Origin: Parasponia andersonii
Lineage: Eukaryota; Streptophyta; Magnoliopsida; Rosales; Cannabaceae
Assembly (NCBI GenBank): GCA_002914805.1
Contig: JXTB01000230.1
Coordinates: 1-64,000 of the forward strand
Length of the DNA stretch: 64,000 nt
Direction of reading: 5' to 3'
Part shown: positions 34,560 to 46,579 of the stretch, one piece after another
Layout: every line of letters starts with the position of its first letter
Position numbering within the stretch: the first letter of the stretch is position 1
The notes under the pieces: model-generated
What the model was told of the DNA's origin: nothing
Database searches by the model: none
Seen by the model: the letters and a program-made list of their open reading frames with translations, nothing else
Position numbers and translations under genes: made by a program

Positions 34560-35580
34560 GATCGCTTAGGGCATATTTATTCTCAAATCATTTCCCATAA
34601 TCAATTTGTCTTTGTGCCTGATAGATGTATTAGGGATTGCATTGTTGGTGCTTCAGAAAATTATAATTATTTGGATAAGAACAGCTTTGGGGGAAATCTT
34701 GCCACAAAATTGGATATCAAGAAAGCCTTCGACCATCTTCGCCGGGATTTTCTTAAAGCGGTGTTCTTCTCTTTTGGTTTTGGCAATACTTTCGTTAATT
34801 GGGTGGATATAATTTTCCATTCAGCTCGTCTCTCCATTTTAATCAATGGTACTCCTCATGATTATTTCTCTTGTTCTAGGGGCTTTTGTCAAGGTGATCC
34901 TCTCTCTCTCTTTTGTTGTTTGTACTTGCTAAAGAGTATCTTAGCCGCTATTTCAATCACTTGGTCCAAAAAGGTGATTTTGTCCCTATGACTTCTACTA
35001 GAAGAGAAAAGGCTTATTTCCATTTCCTTTTTGCAGATGATATGCTTTTATTTGCTAGAGATACAAAGACTAATGTTAGAAACATTTGGCAAGAACTCCA
35101 AAATTATGAAGATTTATCCTATCAACAAATTAATTGTAATAAGTCTTTTATCTACTTTGGGCGGGCTATTTCCTGTAGTAGGGTTCAGAATTCTTGGGCC
35201 TTACAGGCATAAGGAAAGGAGGCTCTTCTTTAAACTATCTTGGTGTTTCTCTTTTTATTGGGTCAACTAAGCATTGCCATTTTCAACCTTTGTTGGATAA
35301 GATTCAGGATAATTAGAAACATTGGAAAAGGTTGCATCTTTCTACAGCTAGTAGGGTTAGCCTTATTAATTCAGTTACCATGGGTCAGTTGTCCTATTTT
35401 TTTCAAATCTATCATTGGCCGGCTACCCTTTTGAAAGATTTGACATTTTTGATTAGAAACTTTTTGTATTCTAGTTCTATAAAGGTGTTAAAGCTAGTTA
35501 TCGTATCTTGGAAGATATGTTGCAAGTCCAAAGAGGATGGAGGGCTTGGTATTTGTGATCCTAGTATTCTTAATGCTACA
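34560..35580 (+). pseudogene. LINE reverse transcriptase domain (decayed)
   Basis: In order: NQFVFVPDRCIRDCI near 34600, LATKLDIKKAFDHL at about 34698-34739, SRGFCQGDPLSLF near 34875, and the catalytic box FLFADDMLLFARDT at about 35025-35065. After it come LHLSTASRVSLINSV (about 35331) and EDGGLGICDPSILN near 35533, typical of the region after the polymerase. At least three frame changes and several stops occur. The order and spacing are those of plant L1 ORF2. Confidence 0.83.
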
Positions 35581-36599
35581 TTTTAAAAAAAAAAACTCTC
35601 TTGGAGCTTAATGATGATCGATTCTTTTATTTTTCAATTCTTTAGGGGGAGATTTTTCTCTTCCAGTTTTATACAAAGAAGGTTTTGAAAATCCTCGATT
35701 TGGTGTGGCTTAAAGGCTCATATTCAACCTATTCTGAATGAGTCGATTTGGACTATTGTTTTAAATTCTAAAATATACTTTTGGACTGATAATTGGTTAG
35801 GCTCACATTTAGTTGATTTAATTGATCACAATGATATTATACAGCCAAGCATGGATGCTACTATTCGTTCTCTTACTTTGGGTTTTGAGTGTTCTCTTCA
35901 ACTTCTTTTATTTCCAGTTTTCTGTTGTTAGCCAATGAGATCGGTCAAATTACTAGTGGTGAGACTGGTTCTCTTATGTGGCATCATTTTGCTAATGATG
36001 ATGTTTCTTGTGCAGATTCTTATAAATCCGTGGATGGTGTTTTAATGAAGGAGAGATAGGGTAGTAAGTTTTGGGCTAGCTATATCCCTTCATCACGTTC
36101 TCTCATTTTTCTATGTTTTGTATAGGACAAACTTCCTACAGAACAGAATCTAAACCGTAGAGGAATTAATTTGCCTTCGTGTTGTCATTTTTATTATCGC
36201 TAGGAAGAAAGTGCTCTACATCTTTTTCTAACTTATAATTTTGCTCGTTGTTTTTAGGGGATTGTTTCATCGGCTTTCAGACGTCGAATCAGATTAGATA
36301 TTCTATAATTGATCGCTGGATTAATGCTCTTCAAGTTAATTTCAGCAGTCAGTTAACACAACTCTGGAGATCAGCTATTGTGAAGACTATTTGGATTATT
36401 TGGACCACAAAGAATAAGTTGCTATTTGAAAATGAAACATTTTCCATTCACTCTGTAATCACTTCAATTTTTCGTGCTGTTCATGAATCGATTAATATAG
36501 GTTCTGGTTACATGAAGAATTCTGTGGAGGTTCTAGATAGCTTGAAGTGTCTAAATGTGGACTTGAAATCTCCAAAGGCTCCTAAGATTATTTAAGTTT

Positions 36600-37070
36600 C
36601 ATGGCGTCTTCCTCCTACAAGTTGGTTGAAAGTGAATACTAATGGTGTTGCTTATGATTGTCCTAAATTGGTAGGATGTGGTGGTGTTTTCTAAACTTCA
36701 AGAGGTTTCTTTAGAGGTGCCTTTGCTATTCCACTAGGCTTAGTTTATGCCTTTGAAGCGGAATTGGCTGCTACTATTCATGTAATTTCTTATGCCTGGA
36801 ATTTTGGGTAGAAAAGACTCTCGCTTGAGACTGACTCCGCTTACTTGGTTGCTATTATTCGGTCATGTTCTCTTGATGTTCCTTAGTGTTGGAAACCTTC
36901 TTGGCTATGTTGTATCAAGTTCATCTAAAAAATGACGTTATATATTTCACATATCTATCGTGAAGGAAACATAGTAGATGACATTCTGGCTTCAAGAGCT
37001 TCTAGTATTCAAGCTCCTACATGGTGGCATACTTCTCTATCCTTTCTCTATACTACGATTAATAAAGATT
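36600..37070 (+). pseudogene. LINE RNase H-like domain (decayed)
   Basis: Begins with WRLPPTSWLKVNTNGVAYD, followed by GCGGVF and AFEAELAATIHVI, LSLETDSAYLVAIIR and YREGNIVDDILASRA. These are the plant L1 RNase H blocks, with the acidic residues still visible in places, though NTNG stands where NTDG is usual. In-frame stops are present (for example at WNFG and before CWKPS). Confidence 0.75.
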
Positions 37071-37799
37071 ATTTGGGCCGTTGTAATTTTTGTTTTTGTT
37101 AGCTGCCCAACTTGTAAAACAATGTGCGTTTTTTTTTTTTTTCCTTTTTGTGATTTTTTCCACTGAGTTTTACACAAGAAGGTTTTTAACGAGACATTGT
37201 TAGAAAGCTAAGATAAGAGTTGTGTTTTGGCATTAACTCTTTTGTTCCTCCCAGGGCTTTTTATTATTCTCTAGATTTTCATTTGATGTTTTTGGTACCT
37301 TAGTATATCTTGTATCTTCTTTTCCTTTATTTTAATAAAACTTACCTGAGGTTTTACTCTAGGTACAATTTATCGAAAAAAGTTCTGTAAAAAAGGTTAA
37401 GATTTGCTTTACTCCTATTGAGTAAGTTCTAGTATTTAAAAATAAACTTATTGTACATAGTAACGGAGTTAGCTAGTGATGATTTAGTTTCTATTCCTTA
37501 GTGATTATTATACCTAATCCTTTATTTTAAAACATCTTTGTTGTATAATGTTTTGAAGGCATAAAACTTTATCAAGAACAATTGCAGCGTTTAAAAATTA
37601 TTAAATTCGGTTTTCTTAAAATTGTTTTTTAGAGTTTTAAGCCCCACTCACAAATATTCCCGACTCCGCCCTGTAATTGGGCTTCATATTTCACATATTT
37701 ATCCTATGATGTTCTTATTATTTAGCTACGATCTACAAAAGCTGAAAGAAGGAAAAGTTCTCAGCGAAAATCATGAGACTTGCAAATTAAGGTGATTGA

Positions 37800-38640
37800 A
37801 ATTGGGTCCATTAAAATTAGGTTGCACGATGATATGAAAAGAATGTTGAGCAATTTCAAGTGTGTTCAAAATTAAAAAAGAAACTTAATTTCTTTGGATG
37901 TTCCAGATTTACAAGGAGGTTGTACTATAAAAGTTGGGAATGCAACGTCGAAAATTCTAATAGGTTCATTAGTAGTTATGAAAGAGTTTAGAAGAAATAT
38001 CGTCACTATGCAAGGTCATGAGATAATAATTGGTTTTTATGAGCAAAATCATACTAAGCAAGAAAACTCAAGCCAAAGTTTAAATCTGAGTTAACACACT
38101 ACAAAAAGAATTATAGACTATGTGCATTAGGATCCTTAGGGACCCACTATAACTCGATCCTTGAATGGTGCCAAGTGTACTCTTAGACATTTGTTGATAA
38201 TTTCGGTAGAAAAAACCTTTAAAAAAATTAAAAATGGAAAGTAATGGCTTCCCCTATGTTTCTTATTCTTTGCTAAAGTATTTAAGGACAGCCAATGGAC
38301 TTGAGTTCTGTAAAGAGAGATCTATCAACTTCTAAATGAACGAAGGAATTATAATCCACAAAATAGTGTAAAGAGCACCACATCAAAATGGCTTGGTTGA
38401 GACGATGAGTCATATAATCCTTGACAGGGTAAGATTCATATTGATAAATGCAAGACTAACTGGAAGGTTTTAGGTAGAAGCTCTCTATACCATAATATGT
38501 CACCTGATTAATATATGTCCTTCATCTACCATACAATTTAAAACACCTCAGGAAGTATGGACGTGTAATTCAATTAGTTACCAATGCCTTTGAGTGTTTT
38601 TTTCAATAACATCTGCATATGTAAATGATGGAAAGTTACA
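37800..38640 (+). pseudogene. Old copia element, pre-integrase and integrase remnant
   Basis: Near 37795-37930 fragments read VIEIGSIKLRLHDDMKRML and DVPDLQGGCTIKVGNATSKI, the segment between protease and integrase in copia polyproteins. The ORF 37894-38094 covers part of it. Integrase fragments follow at about 38285-38570: ANGLEFCKERSINF (the catalytic Asp of DNG is Ala here), PHQNGLVETMSHIILDRVR and CHLINICPSSTIQFKTPQEV. Multiple stops are present. Same orientation as the gag piece left of the LINE. Confidence 0.75.
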
Positions 38641-39099
38641 ACCAAGTGAGGGAATGTTTGCTTCTTGTCTATTCAACTGGAGTGCAATGGTATAACTTAT
38701 GGTGTCTATATCTCAGGAAAGCGATAATCAATGGAGATGCTACTTTGAAGGAGATGAAATATTGCTGAGATTGGAAGAGAAATGAAGTTAAGAAGCTTGG
38801 AGTATAAATCGGCCCGTTTTGGGTAGCTATTTGACAAGAGATTTTAAAGGTCTTCCCTTTAAAAGTAAAAAGAACTGGAAAAATACGGCAGTTAGAAAAA
38901 AAATTCAAACTTCATACAGTATACAACATAAAAGAATTAGGAACATATGGTGTCAAAACGTGGTGGCATTTTTTGTAATTTCAGCTAACTGTTTTGGTAA
39001 GTGATTTTGAATGAAAAATGTAGCAAAATAATATAAAGACTTTACGTTCTAGTGGTTGGGTCTACTGTTTTCCTCAGACTGGATCATTGTTTAAAACCT

Positions 39100-41640
39100 C
39101 GGGGCTCCATTCCATTTTAGCTTTCTTTTGTCTTTTTTGAATATTTTTTTTCTTTTCTAATTTTTTTTTTCCCAAAAACAATACTACTCTTTTCTTCTTT
39201 TTTTTTTTTTTAAAAAAAAAAATTTAAATACATCTTTTCCTAAATTTTTCTTTTGTACTTTCTTTTTTCTTGAATGTTTTTTTTCCTTAATTTTTTCCTC
39301 AAAGAGTGCTAGACTCTATTCCATTTTAGCTTTCTTTTCTCTCTTTTTTTAAAATTTTTTTTTTTATTTCTAATTCTCCATCTTAGCTTGCTTTCCTCCT
39401 CTTTTTTTTTTTTAAAAAAAAAATTAAACACCCTTTTTTCCTAAATTTTCATTTTGTGCTATCTTTTTTCTTTTTTGAATGCTTTTTTTTTTCTATTTTA
39501 ATTTTTTTCAAAGAACAATAGTCCTCTTTTCTTCTTTTTTTTTTTTAGAAAAAAAAACTTTAAATGCATTTTTTCCTAAATTTTTCTTTGTGCCTTTTTT
39601 TTTTCTTTTCCGAATGCTTTTTATCCCCTTATTTTTTCCTCAAAGAGCACTATTTCTTCTTCTTTTTTCTTTTCTTTAATAAATTATTAACACTAATAGT
39701 AGAATTACTGACATTGATTATTAGTTATCATATTCGATACTGGTTACTAGTTACTACTTACTAGTGTTCCAAACTTATTACCATTTACTAGTAATCAGTT
39801 ATAACATATTTTACTCGACTTACTAATTCGTAATCAATCTAGTTCATTTTTTTTCCTAATTTTTTCCTTTGTACTTTCTTTTTTCCTTGTTTTAATATTT
39901 TTTTTCCTCAAAGGACATTAGTCCTTTCTCCTTTTTCCTTTATTTTTTTTCTTTTTTTTTAATAAATTACTTACTACTGAGAGTAGAATTATTAATATTA
40001 ATTATTGGTTACCAATTACTAATTATGAGTTATAACATATTTTACTCAAATTAGGAACTAGTAACCAATCTAGCTTACTTTTTTCCCCCTAATTTTTCCC
40101 TTTGTGCTTTCTTTTTTCCTTTTTAATTTTTTTTTCCTTTCAAAGAATACTAGTCCTTCTTCTATTTCCCTTCCTGTTTTTTTTTTTTTTTTCTATTTTC
40201 TTTCACAAATTGCTAACATTGATAGTGGAATTACTAACATTGGTTAGTAGTTACCAATATTCGAAACTAGTTACCGATTACTAGTTACTAGTTATAACAC
40301 ATTTTACTCAATCTAGTAACTAGCAACCAATCGACCTCGTTTTTTTTTTTTCTAATTTTTCCTTTTATGCTTTATTTTTTATTTTTTAATTTTTTTTTCT
40401 TCAAAGAACACTAGTCTTTCCTCTATTTCCTTATCTTTTTTCTTTTTCTTTAATGAATTGCTAATAATGATAGTGGAATTACTAACATTAATTACTAGTT
40501 ACTAGTGTTTGAAACTGGTTATCGGTTATTAGTTACCAGTTATAATATATTTTACTCAATATAGTATCTAGTAACCAATCAAACTCATTTTTTCCTAATT
40601 TTTTCTTTTGTGCTTTTTTTTTTCCTTTCTAAATTTTTTTCCTTCAAAGGATACTAGTCTTTCCTTTATTCCCCTTTCTTTTTTTCTTTTTCGTTAATAA
40701 ATTGCTAACACTAATAGTGGAATTAATAACATTGGTTACTAGTCAGCGGTTACTAGTTACTAATGTTCAAAATTAGTTATTAGCTACTAGTTACCAATTA
40801 TAATATATTTTACTTACTTTAATAACTAGTAACTAATCTAGCTTATTTTTTTCCCCCTAATTTTTCCCTTTGTGCTTTCTTTTTTCCTTTTCAATTTTTT
40901 TTTTCCGCAAAGAACACTAGTCCTTCCTCTTTTTATCCTTATTTTTTCCTTTTCTTTAATAAATTGCTAATACTAGTAGTAGAGTTACTAATATTGGTCA
41001 CTACTAGTCTTCGAAACCAGTTACTAGTTATTAGTTATAACATAATTTACTCAATTTGGTAACTAGTAACCAATCTGGCTTTCAAATACCACATTTGATT
41101 ACTGGTTACTTGTTACAATACCAGTTACTAATTTAGCTTATGGTTTCAATCTAGTGAACATTTCTAAACCAACTACTAATTTGTAACTAATAACTAATCT
41201 AGCTTCTAGTTACCAATTTGGATTGATTTAAAGAGTGGTGGCTCATTTCTAAATTGGTAACTCATTATTAGTTACCAATTACAATATTTGGTTACCAATG
41301 ATCAATTTACCTTTTAACTAATCTGACAATTATTGATTTCTAAACTGATTACTAGTTTCTGGTTATCGGTAACAATGAACGAAAATCTCCTCCAAACATC
41401 GATTATTTATTTATTATTAGTAACAAGGAACTAAAGTCTCTTTCAAATATTAAATAATAAGTAACCAAAGAGTAAAATTTATTCTAAAATATTAAGTTTG
41501 GGTTCTGGTTACTAACTAATCTTGGTTACTGGTTACTAACCATTTTAGCGGTTATTGATTTATGGACTACAATGGTAACCATATTGGTAATTTGACTGTT
41601 AATTGTCTGGTTACCAAAGTCCATTTACTTAATTTAGTCC
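39100..41640 (+). repeat. Pyrimidine-rich tandem array with about 245-bp units
   Basis: Each unit pairs a T-rich block (CTTTTTTCC, TTTTTCCT) with a block reading AAATTGCTAACACTAATAGT and runs of ACTAGTTACTAG-like micro-repeats. The AAATT anchor recurs at about 39681, 39963, 40207, 40454, 40699 and 40961, spacings 282, 244, 247, 245 and 262. The left margin (39100-39640) repeats only the T-rich half, and the right margin (41100-41640) is made of degenerate TTACTAGTTA motifs. Small ORFs here are artefacts of low complexity. It lies inside or next to the old copia element. Confidence 0.85.
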
Positions 41641-44600
41641 AGTAACTTCACTGAAACCGAATAATAAAAATGGAAGTAAAGTATTGTTTATCATTTACAT
41701 CATTATAATTCAATTTCTAAATTACAATTAAAGATATTTGTAGATATTCTCTGTATCCCCTTCATTAGTCCAAAGATGTAGAATGCACCAAATAAATTAA
41801 CAAATCATTTTGAAGTCAATTTTGGTCCCTAATTTAGATAGCTGTCTGTGCCTACGCAATCTCAACATTTTTATCTCTCTCTCTCTATCTTTCTTTAAAT
41901 GCTCACCCAAATTAAGAGAGGCAGAGCTTTTATGCCTATTTATGTGTAAAATCAAACAGTGGATAATTTTATAGAGCAACCAAAACAACAAAAGCTACAA
42001 AATAAGATCAAATTGTCAACAAAGCATGAGATTGAAACCCACGTAGCACAAGTTTTCATCAAAAGATTCATATAACCAAACCAAACCACGTAATGCAAAG
42101 CTAAAATCCTATTTTGGTAAATTCAAAGCATGTAGAGAAATAGAAACGATATATCAATTACTTTTTTCTCTTTTATATAAAATTCTTCTCCCAAAGTGAA
42201 ATCGTAAGGACAAACTTCTGAATGAAAAATGTAGAAAATAAAACAACCCAAGAAAAAGGAAAATAACCACAGAAATAATTGTGAAATGATAAAAAGAAAT
42301 ATTAGACGAACTTAATAAAAGAAAAAAAAAAAAAAGGGAAAAACTCCTCTCTTTTGAGTCTTTCTCTCTGAGTCTCTGTATATGTAGCTTCATATTACTT
42401 TCTCATTTCTCTAAATTCTCTAGTTGAGCTAGACAATTTAACCAATACCTTATAAACAAACTCTCACACCACACTCTCAACGATTCCTAACCATCACTCT
42501 TTCTTCGACCAGAAGATCGCTTATTTCTGGCATGAAAATCCTAGAAAATCCAAAACCCACTTGGCCGTTGATGACCCTTTCTAGAAAATGTCCATAAAAA
42601 CGAACCACAAATACCTTAATGGGTGAGACCCAACCCCATAATACAACATATGTCTAGTTCTATTGTTGAACTACCAAAACCCATTACTATGCTGGGCTTC
42701 GTCAGAAGAAGAAGAAGGAGTGGAATCGCCATGGCTAAGAGATGGAATAGGTTTAGAGCTATTCTGGCCTCATCCTTCATTCGAGCTTTGGTTTGTCTAT
42801 CTCGAAAGAGAAGGCGAGGTCCAAATGCTAGATCTGAGAGATAGAAGAGTGGGAAAGAAATTGTGATATTTTTCAATAAAATACCGTATGAGAAAAAAAT
42901 TAGAAAGTGGGTACCGTATTTCTGGGATACTTTTTTAAAACAGCGTGTATCCCCTAATTTTCCCTATTTGACAATGCAAAATAAAAAGTTTTGACGAAAA
43001 CGTGTTTGGTAAAACAAGGTAACTTCCAATTCTAGATTATGCTGGAATACACCCCCTATTCATGTAATGAATCTTTTAAAATGGCAGAAATAACCTCAAG
43101 TAATAGTTAAAATACCAAGCAAATACCCTTAATTCAGAAACATGTACTGCTCTTTTTTCTCCATTGTCTTTCTATTTTTTTCGTCGCCGTCGTCATCATC
43201 CAAAATCAAAGGACGCACGACCTCTAGTATCTTTTCTTCATTATCTCGCTGTAATCGTCTAATCCCTCTCCTTGCTTTCCAGAATATGAGGTTGTAACAC
43301 TGCACTTTCCTTCCTCTTTGCCCACTACAGACTTCAATCCCACTTTGGACAACAAAAAAAGATTTCATTTTTAGTTAAAATTTGTTCATGTTTTCTATTA
43401 TAAATTGGTAGCTTAATTGTTAGTCGCATCCTTTCAATTGTTATAGCTAAATAGTTTATTATTAGTACTTGGATTTTAAGTGGGTGCTTGAAATCATTTT
43501 GCTACACCATATGCTGCTCTTGTGGAATTATTTAGAGAGAATAAATTTGTTCCATGAACTCTGATTTGAGTGAGAAAAATCATGAACAAATACTCCAAAA
43601 TTACTTCTTTTGTAAATTGGTGGTGTTAGTTAGCTTCTTTTCTCATATAAATTCAGTTAAAGGGAGGGAGGGTTATCTGGGGTTCTCCAACTCTAGAAAG
43701 AAAAGCAACAAACAGGGTAGACTTGAAGCTATGTTGTCCTCCTCATTTTTTCTCAATTTAATTCACATTTAGTATCAGCAATGTCATTATTAGTCGTCAA
43801 ACTTGATTGCTATTAAACTCCATAGTTGAATTAAAAAGAAATATAGCCTTGAGCTTTGTGGTAAAGACATATAGGCCAAGAGCTTCCTTCTTTTTGCTTT
43901 GTTAACTAGAGTTTACTTGGCAGGTCATCTGCGATCATTTGGGTTTTGTCGCAAGGTTTCATACATTTGGCACAACAAATCAAAGCCACATACGATAATC
44001 TGGAGAAACATTAAAGGGCATTACTCCCAGCATTGACATCGTCAACTTCTTCTAAGTCTTTTTCCCTCCTCAAAGAGTACACAGATGGGTTGAAATGCAA
44101 TATGTTGAGTCTGCCAAGAAAGTAAAGCATGGCCCTCTTTGGGTCTTGACCATTCAGAACTCATAGCTTTGATTAGATCAATGGTTATCTGGGTTGAAGC
44201 CTTGGAGGAACTAGACATTCCGGTTTCATCTCATGTATCAGAGAAACGATGTTTTTACCTACTTATCTTGTTACAAAACAACTGATTAATTGTCTTTGAA
44301 TACCCTTTATCTTCGGGATAATTTTTTTTTTAATAAAAATCTTACAATAGAGTTGGTATGAACATGTAGATGGTTTATGCTATGATATACATTTGTTTCA
44401 GAGCAATTTTTTTTTTTTTTCACAAGAACATAATTAATGCCTGAAAGGAGCCTAATTAAGAAATATATTTTCACAATCGCAAATTTACGGACTTTTCTTT
44501 TCTTATTAAAATTAAAAAAAAAATAAGTTAAGATATGAAAACATTTTTTTTTTATATAAAATATGAAAACTTTTTGTCATCATCAAATTAAATAACTAAT

Positions 44601-44980
44601 TTTAATAGGATGTCTATTTTAGTAATAATTTAGTTATATAGTTTACTAAATACAAAAATATTGCTTTTACAATTCATAATACTTTTGAAACTCAGTTTAC
44701 CAAACATTACATTACTTATAGCTGAATTTTTTTTCCCAACACAGCTAATAATAATTCTTTCATAATCTACAATAATACTAAACTGGCCAATAGGTAATTG
44801 AGTTTTAGGGGCCGGAATCACAAGATAACAATGCTAGATGTGATGAAACAAGTGCCTCCAAGAAGATAAAAATCATAGTAACTACATTGACAGGATTGTA
44901 TAATTTCTAGGGACAAAATAAGGCATGTGATAATATTAAATGAAATTTGTATAGGATGATGTTGTTGCTTATGTGTTGCA
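41641..44980. other. Intergenic DNA, no gene recognised
   Basis: AT-rich with scattered poly-T runs. Two stretches look more complex: 42600-42870, with overlapping open frames on both strands (for example an arginine-rich 73-codon frame and an acidic 67-codon frame), and 43920-44280, which reads like a decayed exon in shifting frames. Neither could be assigned to a family. No RNA gene or paired repeat was recognised. Confidence 0.45.
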
Positions 44981-45690
44981 GACAATGGATGAGATAATGG
45001 ATTAGGATCCCGTTAATTACGCATAAACAATGAAAAGCAAGGAATAAAGTTAGTGGCAAATTGTAGCAATGATAGAGGAGATTATTTCACTTTAAAAGAA
45101 TAGAATATGAGAAATAGTTAGACTACTAGATGGCACAAAAATCATGGGGTCTAAATTGATGCATAAGAAAGACTTGTATTCCTAGAGGAGAACCTGAGAT
45201 TCAAAGTATACCTAAGGCCAAAAAAGCTAATCCTAAAAAGAAGGCATAGACTACCAAGAAATATTCTTCCCAATTGTAAGCATAATTCAATCAGAATGTT
45301 GTTAGAAAATGTGGATGTAAAGATAATATTTTTAGATGGGAATATTTAAGTTAAAGAAGATTTAAGTGAAACAATAAGAATTTTTGGTTGAAGTTAGCTT
45401 AATTAGTATAGGATTATTGACCGTACTTAGGAGGAGAGGGTTCTAATTAGACCAATTTATGTGTTATAATTTAACCAAAAAAAAATTTGGGGCCTTTTAA
45501 AATAGAAGGAAAGAAAGATCGTGTGTTTTCCTAATATGATAGTTGTATATATATATATATATACATATATCCAAAGTTGGGATGACATTTTGTTTTTGTT
45601 GTTGTACGTTGATGATGAGTTAATAATATGCAGGGATACAAAGGAAATTAACAGCTGGAAGTTACTCTAAAAATCATAGTCATAATAGTA
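44980..45690 (+). pseudogene. Old copia element, reverse transcriptase remnant
   Basis: Fragments in shifting frames include DPVNYA and MKSKE followed by an IVRLLDGTKIMGSK stretch, KEGIDYQEIFFPIVS near 45235 (KEGIDYNEIFSPVV in the family) and LLYVDDELIICRDTKEIN at about 45598-45651, which carries the YVDD polymerase box. Same strand as the gag and integrase remnants at 32340-33200 and 37800-38640, in the expected order. Confidence 0.72.
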
Positions 45691-46560
45691 ATGAGAGTTT
45701 ATCGTCTCAGCGTCTCTACGATTGAGCTTTTCAAGAGCTTGTGTGGTGTAAAGGTTGTTTTTTCTGCACAAGTAATGGAAGAAATCGCCAGTAAGTGGAA
45801 ATCTTTCTTTATCTCAGGGGAAGATGAGGCTTTTGGAATGGATAGTACGCAAGTGGATGATATAAAATATTGCTTGATTGGCAGGTTCAGGATTAGAATG
45901 GATATTTCCAAACCTTTAAAAAAAAGGAGCTTATTTTCATTTGGGGACAATACTAAACCAATATGGATTGATTTCGGTTACTAACACCTTCCTAATTTCT
46001 GATTTACCTGTGGAAGGATTGGGCACCTGGTGAAAGAGTGCTTACAGGAGGAGACTCTGTGTCTGTTAAAGGATAAGTCTTTTCCTTATGGTCTATGGTT
46101 GAAAGGCTCTAGCTTTACCCGTCCTTTTCATAAAACGCGAGTTGTTCCATTTCAGGAACATGGCGTCTGCAGGTGAAATTTAGTCTTTGGCTTGACGGAG
46201 GCCATAAAGAGGACTATATATGGGGCGACCCGAGAACTCGTCGGTCAGTGAGTGTCAGAAGGATAAGGAATTAATGGCCGCTCATCCTCTGCCGATATTG
46301 ACGGAGACTGTTTTATCCAAGCTGGCTGATACATATTCAAATCTATTTTATTACCTAAACATCCTGCCATTTTTAATATCCCAAAGATAATCAATAATGA
46401 GAATTATATTGCTTATGAGGATGCTCCCAATCCTAGTGGGCCTTTTGTTTCTAAGAGAGCTCAATTGATTTTGGGTCCTCATGTCTCTTCTTGGCCAATT
46501 GAAGACAAACTCATTTCTAAGCTTTCTAATGATGGTTAAGCCCTTTCCTTTACTATAGGC
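45691..46560 (+). pseudogene. LINE ORF1 (gag-like, DUF4283 and CCHC knuckle) remnant
   Basis: The frame 45691-45984 contains VMEEIASKWKSFFISGEDEA, then LIGRFRIRMDISKPLKK and a WIDFGY segment, the order found in plant L1 ORF1 proteins. After a stop, FTCGRIGHLVKECLQEE at about 46000-46050 is the CCHC zinc knuckle, with a TGA where the first Cys is expected. Later fragments up to 46560 are proline- and serine-rich. No RT follows, and the LINE ORF2 in this window lies upstream, so this is a separate broken element. Confidence 0.7.
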
Positions 46561-46579
46561 ACTAAATGTAAAAAATATT

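Larger units (their letters stand above)
33200..37385 (+). mobile_element. L1-type non-LTR retrotransposon (LINE), ORF2 and 3' end, decayed
   Basis: Endonuclease, reverse transcriptase, a C-terminal zinc region and an RNase H-like domain follow each other on the plus strand, interrupted by many stops and frameshifts. Near 37160-37190 the text GGTTTTTAACGAGACA is typical of plant L1 3' untranslated regions, and the element ends close to AATTTATCGAAAAAA near 37385. No ORF1 is attached, so it is probably 5' truncated. It splits the old copia element, whose gag piece ends near 33200 and whose integrase resumes near 37800. Confidence 0.83.

Noticed and set aside
39479..40284. Phenylalanine- and leucine-rich ORFs
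   Set aside because: Products of poly-T tracts in the tandem array.
42616..42876. Hydrophobic 86-codon minus-strand ORF and overlapping plus-strand ORFs
   Set aside because: Several frames are open at once, no family recognised, and no splice or promoter support; reported only as unassigned DNA.
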